Below are positions 9,830 to 18,653 of a stretch of DNA of 64,000 nt, in pieces. Made by a program: the position numbers and the translations under genes. The first letter of the stretch is position 1. Each line of letters begins with the position of its first letter. The notes under the pieces are model-generated. The model was not told the origin of the DNA and ran no database searches. It saw only the letters and a program-made list of their open reading frames with translations. This DNA comes from CAIQPS01 sp963721365 (GTDB lineage: Bacteria > Actinomycetota > Thermoleophilia > RBG-16-64-13): assembly GCA_963721365.1 (NCBI GenBank), contig CAVRJE010000008.1, positions 145,136 through 209,135 on the forward strand, given 5' to 3'.

Positions 9830-10676
9830 ATGAGCGCGAGTCAGGGACATCGACCAGGAGAAGCGGCAGCGACAGCGACGGCGGCCGAATCCGGGGTCGC
9901 AGCCAGCGCGCTGACCCTCAAGAAGGGGCTCTCGATCCTCAGCCTCTTCGACTCCGACCATCCGGAATGGACCTTCACCGACATCTGGAAGAGGCGCGGG
10001 GCTTTCGCGACCCACGGCGTTCCGCCTCGTCAAGACGCTGGAGGAGGCGAAGTTCCTCTCCTTCGACGCGTCGAAAGGCACCTATCACCTGGGCGTCAGC
10101 ATCCTCAAGGGCAGCTATCTGATGCTGTCGCCCGTCGGAACTGGCCCGCACCGCTCGTCCGTATCTGGACCGGCTGACCGAGATCACCACCGAGACGTCG
10201 ATCCTGACGGTAGAGGCCGACCACGTGGCCATCATCGCGGCCCGGGTGCTGACCCCCCGGCCCTTCAAGCCCGACAACCCGGTCGGGCCTGCCCATGCCC
10301 GGCTTCGCCAACGTGCACACCCGCATCTTCCTGGCGTACCGTCCAGAGAGCGAGTGGCGGGCGGCTCTGAGCGGCTCCGATCGAGAAGCGCACGCCTTAC
10401 ACCGCGACCGATCCGGAGGAACTGGCCGCCGAGTTGGCGAAGATACGGCGCGAGGGAGTGGCCTTCGGGATGCAGGAGTGGAACCTCGGCATGTGCGCCG
10501 TCGCCGCGCCGGTCTTCGACGCCGGCGGCCAGGTCCGGGCGAGCCTGGCGATAGTCGCGCCCGACGAGCGTTTCGGCCCGGCGGAGAGGGAATCCCACGC
10601 GACTGCGGTCATTGAGAACGCCCGGCTGCTTTCGAGCGCCCTCGGATATCACAACCGGCGGGCGAACGAAAGCTAG
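9830..10676 (+). CDS. IclR family transcriptional regulator
   Basis: About 280 residues: a winged-helix N-terminal domain (LTLKKGLSILSLFDSDHPEWTF, then LVKTLEEAKFLSFDASKGTY) and a C-terminal effector-binding domain ending GQVRASLAIVAPDERF. It is divergent from the catabolic operon and is the obvious regulator of it; the ligand is presumably an operon substrate. Frameshifts near 10000, 10035, 10130, 10290 and 10380 all fall in recognisable sequence. The ATG start gives an N-terminal extension of about 30 Ala/Thr-rich residues. It converges on the diguanylate cyclase gene. Confidence 0.85.
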
Positions 10677-10697
10677 CGGGCCGGGCGAGGCGCGAGG

Positions 10698-12389
10698 TCA
10701 CACGGCGTGTAGACGGGACGCGATGGTCTCGGCCATGGCCACCCGGTTCCGCCCGCTCCTCTTGGCACGGTAGAGGGCCTGGTCGGCTGCTCGGATCAGT
10801 TCGTCTGCCGGCGTTCCGCGCGCGCATGCACCGCCGGCGCTTAGTGTGACCGCTATGGAACGGCCGTCGGCCTGCGATCGGGGAATCACTCACGGCGCGC
10901 CGGATCCTCTCCAGCACAAGCCGGACCTCGGCGGCATCGGCCCTCGGCAGGATGACAAGGAACTCCTCGCCGCCGAAGCGACCCAGAAGGTCGTAGGGTC
11001 TGATAGACGTGGAGAGCCGGGCGGCGATAGCGTTCAGCACTGCGTCTCCCATCACGTGGCCGTAGCGGTCATTGACCTTCTTGAAGCGATCCACATCGAT
11101 GACGCCGATACCCAGGTAGGTACCCTCACGCTCTGCCCGGGTCTCCTCCTCGCGAAGCCGGGAAAGCACCGCCCACCGGTTCATCGCGCCGGTCAACGGA
11201 TCGGTCCTCGCCTGGTACATCAGGATCTCCTGCGCGTCGCGAAGGAACCGATTGAGCTCCTGCGAGTCTTCTTCACCTCTTGCTCGAGCTTCTCGTTGGC
11301 CCGCTCGAGCGCCTCCTTGGCGTCGACCAACTCTCTCTCCTGGCGCCGGCGTTCGGAGACATCCCTAGCGAAGGCGAAGTTGTACTCTGTGCCACCCGAC
11401 TCTACAAAGTTCGCCGTCACCTCCACCGGGAAGAGGTCTCCCTCGCGGGTCCGGTGAACCGATTCCATGGCCGCTGTGCCGTGCTGCTTTATCGCTCGCC
11501 AGTGTTCCTGCCAGGAATCTGGGTTCTGTAGCGGGTCGAGGTCGAAGATGGTCATGCGCATCAGCTCGTCCCGGGTGTAGCCGTGCCGGGCGCAGACCGA
11601 ATCGCTGACGTAGAGCAGCCTCCCCTCCGAATCGACCCAATGGATGAGGTCGGCGGCCTTGTCGACCGAGAGCTTTGTCAGGTGGAGGGTCTCTTCCTGC
11701 CTCTTTCGTTCCGTGGCATCCCGCACGAAGGCCACGTTGTATTCCTTGCCCTCGTGTACGAAGTAGTTCGCGGCCACCTCAACGGGGAAGATTTCACCGT
11801 GCTTGGTCCTGTGAACTACCTCGACCTTCAATGCCCCGCGGCTCTTCATCTTCTGCCACCGGGCCGCCCATCGCTCCTCCGTCAGCCCAAGCGTGATGTC
11901 TCGCACGGTGAGGCCGAGCATCTCGTCACGTGTGTACCCGTAGCGGACGCAGCCGGCATCGTTCACGAACAGGATGTTGCCCGAGGGACTCAGCCAGTAG
12001 ACGGGATCAGGCCAGCGGTCCATCGAGGCCTGGCTCAGGCTGAGGGTCTTTTCAAACTCTTTTCGTTCGGTCAGATCGCTTATCAGGATCAGGCGGACGA
12101 GGTCCGTGTCGGTCTGTACCCAGGATTGCCGTACGCGGAGCCAACGCTCCCCGCCCGCCGGCCCGTCGAAGGCGCCCTCCCAACTCGTCGCTTGGCCGAC
12201 CGCGAGGTCCAGACCGGCGTGGTGGCAGGAGAGTAGATCGCCCCGGGAGACGCCGAGTAGTTCGGCAGCGGCCTCGTTGGCGAACAAGCAACGGCCATCG
12301 GCAGCATAGGCCACGACACCGTCGGGGAGGGACGCCAGAAGGACGCCGTCCAGGACGGCGGTCCCGCTCTCTGGCTCGAGATCCCCCAT
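10698..12389 (-). CDS. PAS-PAS-PAS-GGDEF diguanylate cyclase
   Basis: About 564 residues. Three PAS domains (residues ~10-115, ~125-240, ~250-370) are followed by a short coiled coil and a GGDEF domain. The active-site loop is GRFGGEEFL, intact, and RPYD sits exactly five residues before GGEEF, the allosteric inhibitory I-site. It should therefore make cyclic di-GMP with product inhibition. No membrane segment is seen, so it is a soluble sensor. Frameshifts near 11250 and 10890. The second and third PAS domains are close duplicates (both have GEIFPVEV/GDLFPVEV-type strands), suggesting internal duplication. Confidence 0.9.
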
Positions 12390-12466
12390 GTTTCGCTCCC
12401 GCCGGTAGAAAGGTCATCTGCCGCCGTTCATCGGCAGATTCGATGGGCGGCATGAGGTCCGCGGCC

Positions 12467-12490
12467 GCCGCCGGCAGCGCCGCCGGCGGC
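12467..12490. other. GC-only hairpin in divergent promoter region
   Basis: A 9-bp inverted repeat (GCCGCCGGC / GCCGGCGGC, 6-base loop) lies in the ~215-base gap between the divergently transcribed cyclase and NYN genes. No T-run follows on either strand. Its function is unknown. Confidence 0.4.
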
Positions 12491-12605
12491 CGTGCCGGCG
12501 AAGCCCCGTGGCCATCCGCGACGACAGGAATAAGGGAATCGTGCAAGAATTCGATTAGCAGAGCACATCCCTGGTGCGTTTCTGAGGAAGGAGCACCGCA
12601 GACAT

Positions 12606-13371
12606 ATGGCAGAAACTGAGCGTACTCTCGCCGTCTTCATCGACTTCGAGAACCTGGCCATCGGCTTCAAGCACCGGCAGACCGAGCGAGTTCGAGATCC
12701 ACAAGATCCTCGACCGTCTGGTGGAAAAGGGCAAGGTGATCGTCAAGAAGGCGTACGCCGACTGGAGCCGTTACAAGCAGTACACCAGGCCGCTCCACGA
12801 GGCCGCCATCGAGCTGATCGAGATCCCTCGCCGGCAGATGACCGGCAAGAACTCCGCCGATATCCGGCTGGTGGTCGACGCGATGGACCTGGCCTGGTCC
12901 AAGGAACACATCGACACGTTCGTGATCGTCTCGGGAGACTCCGACTTCTCCCCGCTGGTCTCCAAGCTCAAGGAGAACGGCAAGCACGTCATCGGGATCG
13001 GCATGAAGGACTCGACCTCCAGACCTGCTGTCGGACAACTGCGACGAGTTCATCTACTACGAGGACCTGGAGAAACAGCCAGCCACCGGCGCCCCCAGGC
13101 CCGCAGGCGGTGGATATCCGACGGACAAGAAAGAGGTCTTCGAGCTGCTGCTCGACTCCATCGGCGCCCTCATCGAGAGAACAAGGACCCGATCTTCGCC
13201 TCCATGGTCAAGGACACCATGAAGCGCAAGAAGCCGTCGTTCAACGAGTCGGCCTACGGCTACCGCAGCTTCAGCAATCTGTTGATCGACGCCGAGAAGC
13301 AAGGGTTGATCAAGCTGCACCGCGACAAGAAGGCGGGCTGGACCTACGTTGTGGAGGGGTTTGTAGAGTAG
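12606..13371 (+). CDS. NYN domain protein with C-terminal LOTUS/OST-HTH domain
   Basis: About 255 residues. The N-terminal NYN (PIN-like, LabA/DUF88) domain shows AVFIDFENLAIG, SADIRLVVDAMD and VIVSGDSDFSPLV, carrying the acidic residues of a predicted metal-dependent RNase. A short Pro/Gly linker leads to a winged LOTUS-like domain (MVKDTMKRKKPSFNE ... GYRSFSNLLIDAE). Frameshifts near 12690, 13020 and 13180. Such proteins are predicted RNA-binding nucleases; the target is unknown. The start is the ATG after GGAAGGAG. Confidence 0.85.
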
Positions 13372-13382
13372 GGAGCCCCGCC

Positions 13383-13829
13383 TCAATCGAGGGTGGCCGC
13401 GAATTCGGCCGGCGTCAGCACCTGGCACCACCCGGCGACCGCCTCGGCCAAGCGGCGGTCGCCGGTGATCAGCATGGCCCCCGGCTGTGCTTTCAGTAGC
13501 GCGCCAATGTGCTCGTCACCCGGCGTCCGCTCGTCGGTTTCACCCGTTCCTGGCTGCGGCATCGCCGACACCTTCGCCTCGCGGATGCCGGCGTTTAGGA
13601 GAAGGGCCTTGAGGAGTTGGTCCACCTTGGTCTCCGGCAGACCGTGTCGCATCACGATATGGGGATACAACAGCACGCGCCGGTATTCGAAGACCAGTTC
13701 CTGCGAAACCAGGAAGCGCAGCGCGCCCGATAGCATCGCGTCGACGATCCTCTGTGGAGCGGAACGGGCCCGCCCGCCGACCACGCCGCTGATGAGGACG
13801 TTCGTGTCGACGACGACCCAGCGTTTCAA
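13383..13829 (-). CDS. PIN-domain toxin (PIN_3, TA system)
   Basis: 148-residue intact PIN RNase-like toxin. The N-terminus WVVVDTNVLISGVVGG supplies the first catalytic Asp, ELVFEYRRVL the Glu, and DEHIGALL plus MLITGDRRL the remaining acidic residues. The ATG overlaps the antitoxin's TGA (ATGA), the usual arrangement for translational coupling. Confidence 0.9.
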   Translation of the reverse strand: MKRWVVVDTNVLISGVVGGRARSAPQRIVDAMLSGALRFLVSQELVFEYRRVLLYPHIVMRHGLPETKVDQLLKALLLNAGIREAKVSAMPQPGTGETDERTPGDEHIGALLKAQPGAMLITGDRRLAEAVAGWCQVLTPAEFAATLD

Positions 13830-14068
13830 TGCCGCTCTGCCCGCACCGCCGCTGTGACCTCGAGTGCCAGAGCCATCGCTTCTTCTTCGCTAAGCCCTGA
13901 GTTGACCCTGGCTCGCTCCAAAATGTCTTCGGCACTTTCTTCAATCCCGATCCCAGCTAGTTCGAGGCTTTCATCGATGAGGGCGGTAATGCTCACGCCC
14001 CTCCTGGCAGCCGCTTCCTTGAGCGCCCTTTGTCGCGCCTGGCTCAGAGTAATAGTCATCCTGGGCAT
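13826..14068 (-). CDS. Ribbon-helix-helix-type antitoxin partner
   Basis: 80-residue protein beginning MPRMTITLSQARQRALKEAA, a beta-strand/helix pattern typical of RHH antitoxins, with an acidic C-terminus (ILERARVNSGLSEEEAMALA) suited to toxin binding. GAGGATAAG precedes the ATG, and the start at 14068 is chosen because it keeps the RHH strand at the N-terminus. It is cotranscribed with, and presumably neutralises, the downstream PIN toxin. Confidence 0.8.
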   Translation of the reverse strand: MPRMTITLSQARQRALKEAAARRGVSITALIDESLELAGIGIEESAEDILERARVNSGLSEEEAMALALEVTAAVRAERH

Positions 14069-14313
14069 CTTATCCTCGGTGCATTGGTGTTGCGGTGTGT
14101 AATTCATACTAGCACCAATCCTGGCTCGGACGACCAAACGGAAACAAACTGCTGCCGCTCGGCCGACACGGTAGATGAACGACGAAGGGGATCGCTACAA
14201 CTTCTGATGCAGATTGGCGATAGCCCCCCCGGCCGCGCAAGCTCTCGCTCGGCCGCGGCCTAGCACTCACTCCAGGCTGGCGGCAATCTCGACAGCATGA
14301 GCGCCCAGCAGAG

Positions 14314-14796
14314 CTATTCGGCGGCAGGTCCGACTTTCGCGTGCGCCTGACGACCCGGATGCTGCTTCTGGTGCTCTTCCCAATCCGGCACCGGCTCGCC
14401 GACCATGGCCAGGAAGAAGTAGACCGTCGAGTCACCCAGAAAGCTGAAGTCGTGCTTGAGGACCGCGGCCGTCTTCTCGTAGTCCCCATGCGCGCGCAGA
14501 TACTTGTCGAAGCCGCCATACGACTCGTCCAGTTCCGCGATCTTGCCGGCATTGTCGATGATGGCCTCGATCTTCCGCTGGTTCCGTATGACCCGTGGGT
14601 CGGTCATGAGACGCTCTACGTCCTGCGGGGTCATGTCCGCGACCTTCTCCAGGTCGAAGCCGGCAAACGCGTCCCGGATGCCCTCCCATTTGGCGTCGAC
14701 GACCTGCCAGTTGATCCCGGAAGTCAGGATCACCCGAGTCATGGCCTCAAGGTATCCGGAGGCCGAGGTAGGCTTCGTAAAATGCCCGTGCTGCAT
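14314..14796 (-). CDS. DNA-3-methyladenine glycosylase I-like protein
   Basis: 160 residues related to Tag: VILTSGINWQVVDAKWEGI, FAGFDLEKVADM, VIRNQRKIEAIIDNA and FSFLGDSTVYFFLAMVG match the helix-hairpin-helix glycosylase core. The N-terminal Cys/His zinc ligands of E. coli Tag are missing and the protein is shorter, so it is a divergent member and alkylbase removal is inferred. GGAGG precedes the ATG. The 245 bases between it and the antitoxin contain nothing recognisable. Confidence 0.75.
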   Translation of the reverse strand: MQHGHFTKPTSASGYLEAMTRVILTSGINWQVVDAKWEGIRDAFAGFDLEKVADMTPQDVERLMTDPRVIRNQRKIEAIIDNAGKIAELDESYGGFDKYLRAHGDYEKTAAVLKHDFSFLGDSTVYFFLAMVGEPVPDWEEHQKQHPGRQAHAKVGPAAE

Positions 14797-14910
14797 CGCT
14801 GCGCCTCCTGACGTGCGGGAGATGTGTGGCGTCGGAGCCGTAGTCTACCCAACAAGACGCCCGTTCAGTCAGGGCGGGGGGCGAGGGGGAGGCGAAGCCG
14901 ATCCCCAAAG

Positions 14911-14948
14911 AAGAAGGCCCCGCTCCGGCGAAGACCTGGAGCGGGGCC
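14911..14948 (-). terminator. Intrinsic terminator of the CoA-transferase operon
   Basis: Perfect 11-bp GC-rich stem (GGAGCGGGGCC / GGCCCCGCTCC), 11-base loop, followed on the minus strand by TTCTTCTTT. It lies about 85 bases beyond the CoA-transferase beta-subunit stop. Confidence 0.8.
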
Positions 14949-14966
14949 ACCCATCCCCCTAGTGCC

Positions 14967-15038
14967 GCCTGAGGCCTATTGGCCCTCGAAGGAAGAGTCG
15001 TGAAACGCAGCTGGGACGAGGGCCAATAGGCCTCAGGC
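14967..15038. repeat. 22-bp perfect inverted repeat at the CoA-transferase stop codon
   Basis: The left arm (14967-14988) and right arm (15017-15038) are exact reverse complements over 22 bases, with a 28-base loop. The core is GAGGCCTATTGGCCCTC. The right arm contains the TGA of the beta-subunit gene. No T-tract follows, so it is not a classic terminator; it may be an RNA-stability element or a remnant of a mobile repeat. Confidence 0.7.
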
Positions 15039-15803
15039 CCTACCTATGACCACCTTCAGGGGGTCCACCTCAGCGCGCAGGATCCGCAACTCTTCGGCGG
15101 TGGGCGCCTCGGTTCGGCCGATCTCTTTGGGGATGACCAGCTCGAAGCCGGTGTTTTCTTTCACCTGGTCCAGTTCCACGCCGGGGTTGAGCGACTCGAC
15201 CATCATGGCCTTGGTCTCGGGATGGAAGCCCATGACCGCCAGGTCGGTGATGATCTTGTATGGGCCGCCCTCGGGCAGGCCGGCCGCTTCGCGGGCGCCC
15301 GCGCCGGTAAGGAACCCTGGCGAGGTGATGAAGTCGCACTTCTCGGCGAAACGGTCCTTGGTGTGGACGGTCATGATCATCGTCCGCCAGCAGAGGGAGG
15401 CGAAGTCGTTCGCCCCGCCGCTCCCCGGAAAGCGCACCTTCGGCTTGTAGTAGTCGCCGATCATCGTCGAGTTGATGTTGCCGTACTTGTCGATCTGGGC
15501 GCCACCCAGGAACGCGTAGTCCACCTGGCCGCGAGCGCAGGTGGTCATCATCTCGGACATGCCGGCGGCCATGACGGCCTTGTGGAACGTCCGGGAGTCG
15601 CCGACGGAGATCGGCATCATCGGCAGCAGGGGAGCCACGCCGCCGGCTTCGAACAGGATGACCAGGTTGGGCGAGCAGGTCTTCTGCGAGAGCATCGCGG
15701 CGGCGCAAGGGGCGCCTGTGCCTACGGCTACCGTCTTGCCATCTTCCAGTTGCCGCGCGGCCACGCAGATCATCAATTCCATGGTGTTGTATTCGGGTGC
15801 CAT
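15033..15803 (-). CDS. CoA-transferase beta subunit (glutaconate CoA-transferase type)
   Basis: 256-residue intact subunit starting MAPEYNTMELMICVAARQ, with AAGGAG eight bases upstream. Features include TVAVGTGAPCAAAMLSQ, LLPMMPISVGDSRTF and VDYAFLGGAQIDKYGNIN, characteristic of the GctB / IpdB-like branch. It should pair with the alpha subunit 41 bases upstream to move CoA between carboxylic acids. Longer upstream in-frame sequence lacks a ribosome site and was not used. Confidence 0.88.
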   Translation of the reverse strand: MAPEYNTMELMICVAARQLEDGKTVAVGTGAPCAAAMLSQKTCSPNLVILFEAGGVAPLLPMMPISVGDSRTFHKAVMAAGMSEMMTTCARGQVDYAFLGGAQIDKYGNINSTMIGDYYKPKVRFPGSGGANDFASLCWRTMIMTVHTKDRFAEKCDFITSPGFLTGAGAREAAGLPEGGPYKIITDLAVMGFHPETKAMMVESLNPGVELDQVKENTGFELVIPKEIGRTEAPTAEELRILRAEVDPLKVVIGRA

Positions 15804-15844
15804 ATCTCTCAAGCTCCTTCTTATGGGAGGCTGCGTGTCCGCGG

Positions 15845-16829
15845 TCAGTCTTCGACGAGGTTCTCGAGCTTCTGCAGCTCCTCCATCCGCTTGAGGCCGC
15901 CGCATTTCTCGAGGTACTCCCCGAAGGTGGAGCAGCTATAGATGTAGTGATCGAGGAACTTCGCGAACTCTTCCGGATCTTTCTCCACCTTCATCCACTG
16001 GGCCAGGTGCACTTCGTCCGAGAAGTAGCAGTAGGCCATGTTGCCGGGGAAGCTGCCGTAGGGGGCTTCGACGACCGCGTCCACCAGATAGAAGGGGATG
16101 GACGTGTGGGTTGGGTCCTCGCGGATGATCGCGTTGGGGACGATCCTCTCGGTGCTGATGATGAGATGCTTGGCGGCCCGGGCGAGTTCGAGGTCGGCCA
16201 CCGAGATGCCTCTGATGATCGAGTTGCCGTAGATGTCGGCCTCGTGCACATGGATGGCCACCACGTCGGGCCAGCAGGCCGGGACGGCCGCGTACTTCTT
16301 GCCGGTGAAGGGGCACTCGATGACTTTGGCCGCAGACATCTTGAAGGTGTCGGTACCTAGCAGGCTGCGGACGATGCCGAAGGAGACACCATCGGCGGCC
16401 GCCTTCAGGCGGGCGTCGAGCGCGTAGTTGCTCCATTCGGTCAGCTGCACCTCGCCGGACTGGATGTACTTGCGCGCGTTCGGCGAAAGGCCCCGGGCCT
16501 CAAGACCGACGATATAGGCGGCGTCGCAGCGGTTGAAGGCATTTGCCGGCGGCCAGCACCTGGAAGTCGTGAGTCGAGGTGTGCCCGAGGAACCCGAGGT
16601 TCTTCTTCCGCTGCCGGACGATCTCGTGCAGGATCGAGTTGGGGATCCTGTTGGCCCCGAATCCACCGGCCGCGAAGTAGTCGCCGTCGTGGACGAACTT
16701 CTCGACAGCTTCCTTCTCGGTCATGCGCTTGTCGACCATGGCCCGCGACTTCTGGCGGAAGAACTCGCGAGCCTTGTCCGGATCGGGATCCGTGAAGATC
16801 GGGTTAGCCCCCTGGTCTAGCACTTCCAT
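15845..16829 (-). CDS. CoA-transferase alpha subunit (glutaconate CoA-transferase type)
   Basis: About 328 residues of a CoA-transferase family I alpha subunit. VEKFVHDGDYFAAGGFGANR is the substrate-binding GxGG-like region, followed by SPNARKYIQSGEVQLTEWSN and HVHEADIYGNSIIRG. One frameshift near 16545. AGGAAAGGAT precedes the ATG. First gene of the operon with the beta subunit. The substrate may be a dicarboxylic or steroid-derived acid; the sequence alone does not say. Confidence 0.88.
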
Positions 16830-17172
16830 ATCCTTTCCTCGGTGGTCCAATTCGTCACTGCGCGCGACTCGCGCCGCCCCCAAACGAGCACCTGCCGCCG
16901 CGGCTGGTGATCGACCCAGCCAAACAGGGAGGCTATCACGAAAGACCGACCGCCCCAAAGCAGTGCGGGCGGCGAATGCCGCAGGGCGGCCCGGTGTTCC
17001 GCGCAGCGGCCCAGTGGTGCGGCCGACACGCGAGCCGCGCCACCAAGGCGGCCCCGAGCCTGGCTGGAAAATCCCTCCACTCCGGTCTTGACTCAGCGGG
17101 TGACGGCAACGAGAATGGAGGCCACGTCGTGGGTTGCGGGCGCGGGACACAAGCATCACCCACCGGGGGGGC
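16830..17172. other. Divergent intergenic region (CoA-transferase / cbb3 operon)
   Basis: 343 bases without a supported gene, separating the divergent operons. TTGACT at 17088 with GAGAAT 17 bases later is a weak candidate promoter for ccoN. No FNR-like site was found. Confidence 0.35.
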
Positions 17173-18646
17173 ATGTTCAGCAAGGAGAACAGTGCGGCCA
17201 GGAATTTCATGTTGACCGCCACCGCCTGGCTGGTCGGTGGGCGGTCTCATGGGAATAGTCCTGGCCCTGGAATTCGTGTTCCCCGACTGGATCCACGGCT
17301 TCGGTCCCCTGGTGTTCAGCCGACTGCGCCAGGCCCACGTGAATACGGTCATGTTCGCCTGGTTGTCGGGCGGGATGATAGGGCTCATGCTCTACATCGT
17401 GCCTCGGCTCACCGGCCGTCGGCTCTGGAGCGAGACCCTGGGCAACGTCACGATGGTTCTCTGGAACGGGGCCGTCCTCTTCGGCATCGTGGGGATCCTC
17501 ACCGCGCACACGCAGAGCCGCGAGTACGCCGAGATGGTGTGGGGCGTCGACGTGGCCGTCGAGATCGTCCTCCTTCTCGGGGCGGCCAACGTGCTGATGA
17601 CCATCCGCAACCGGGTGGAGCGGAAGATGTACGTGTCGCTGTGGTACATCACCGGCACGGTCATCTGGATGCCGCTGCTCTACTTCATCGGCAACGTCAT
17701 GTGGGCTCCGCCCACCGGGGCGCTCACCGGCGTCAACGACACCATCTTCAACTGGTTCTACGGCCACAACGTGCTGGGGCTCTGGTTCACCACGGGGCTG
17801 CTCGCCGTGACCTACTACGTGGTCCCCAGGGAGACCCGCACTCCTCTCTACAGCCACTTCCTGTCGCTGATCGCCTTCTGGGGCATCATCTTCTTCTACA
17901 CCGGCGTGGGAGCGCACCACCTGCTGTGGGCTCCGATCCCCTACTGGCTCAAGACCGTGGCGGTGGCCGACAGCATCGGCATGGTGCTGCCGGTGACGGC
18001 CTTCCTGGCCAACATCTTTCTGACCATGCGGGGCAACTGGAACCGCTTCTTCAGCAGCATCCCCGTGCGCTTCATGATCACCGGCTGGGCGGCCTATATC
18101 CTGGTGTCGTTCCAGGGCTCGCATGAGGCGCTCCGCAGCGTCAACCTGCTGACCCACTTCACCCAGTACGTGCCCGGCCATGCCCACCTGGCCCTGCTCT
18201 TCTTCGGCGCCTCGACGATCATGGGCGGCATGTACTACGTGATCCCCCGCATCTACGACTGCAAGATCTACAGCCGCACCATGGCCAACGTGCAGTACAG
18301 CATCTACGTGGTCGGGTTCTTGTTCTTCTTCCTGGGGTTCCTCATCTCCGGGCTGGTACAGGGATCCGGCTGGGTGCAGCAGGGGCTGCCGGTGTGGAGC
18401 GTGCTCCCCGGCCTGCGTTCGTATATGGCCATGAGGGCGGGCGGCGGCGCGCTGCTGGTCATCAGCTTCATACTCTTCGGCTACAACATGTTCGCGACCG
18501 TGATCAAACGTGAACCGGCGCAACATCCGGAGCAGGCGAGCGCGGCTCCGGCCGCTTCGGCCTTCGGCGGCCCGGCGCCGGCCGGCCGCGCCGATCCCGT
18601 ACCGGCTCCGGCGCCCACCATGCTCGTGGGCGAGAATTGGGAGTGA
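17173..18646 (+). CDS. ccoN: cbb3-type cytochrome c oxidase subunit I
   Basis: About 490 residues, 12 membrane segments. Haem and CuB ligand regions are visible: RQAHVNTVMFAWLSGG, WFYGHNVLGLWFTTG, GVGAHHLLWAPIP and HFTQYVPGHAHLALL. It is the catalytic haem b / haem b3-CuB subunit reducing O2 to water in the cytoplasmic membrane. The C-terminus has an unusual Ala/Pro-rich tail of about 45 residues. One frameshift near 17240 follows the N-terminal helix start. The eight genes to 25107 form one operon. Confidence 0.93.
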
Positions 18647-18653
18647 GCCGGCC

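Noticed and set aside
12467..12490. GC hairpin as a terminator
   Set aside because: It lies between divergent genes and has no T-run on either side.
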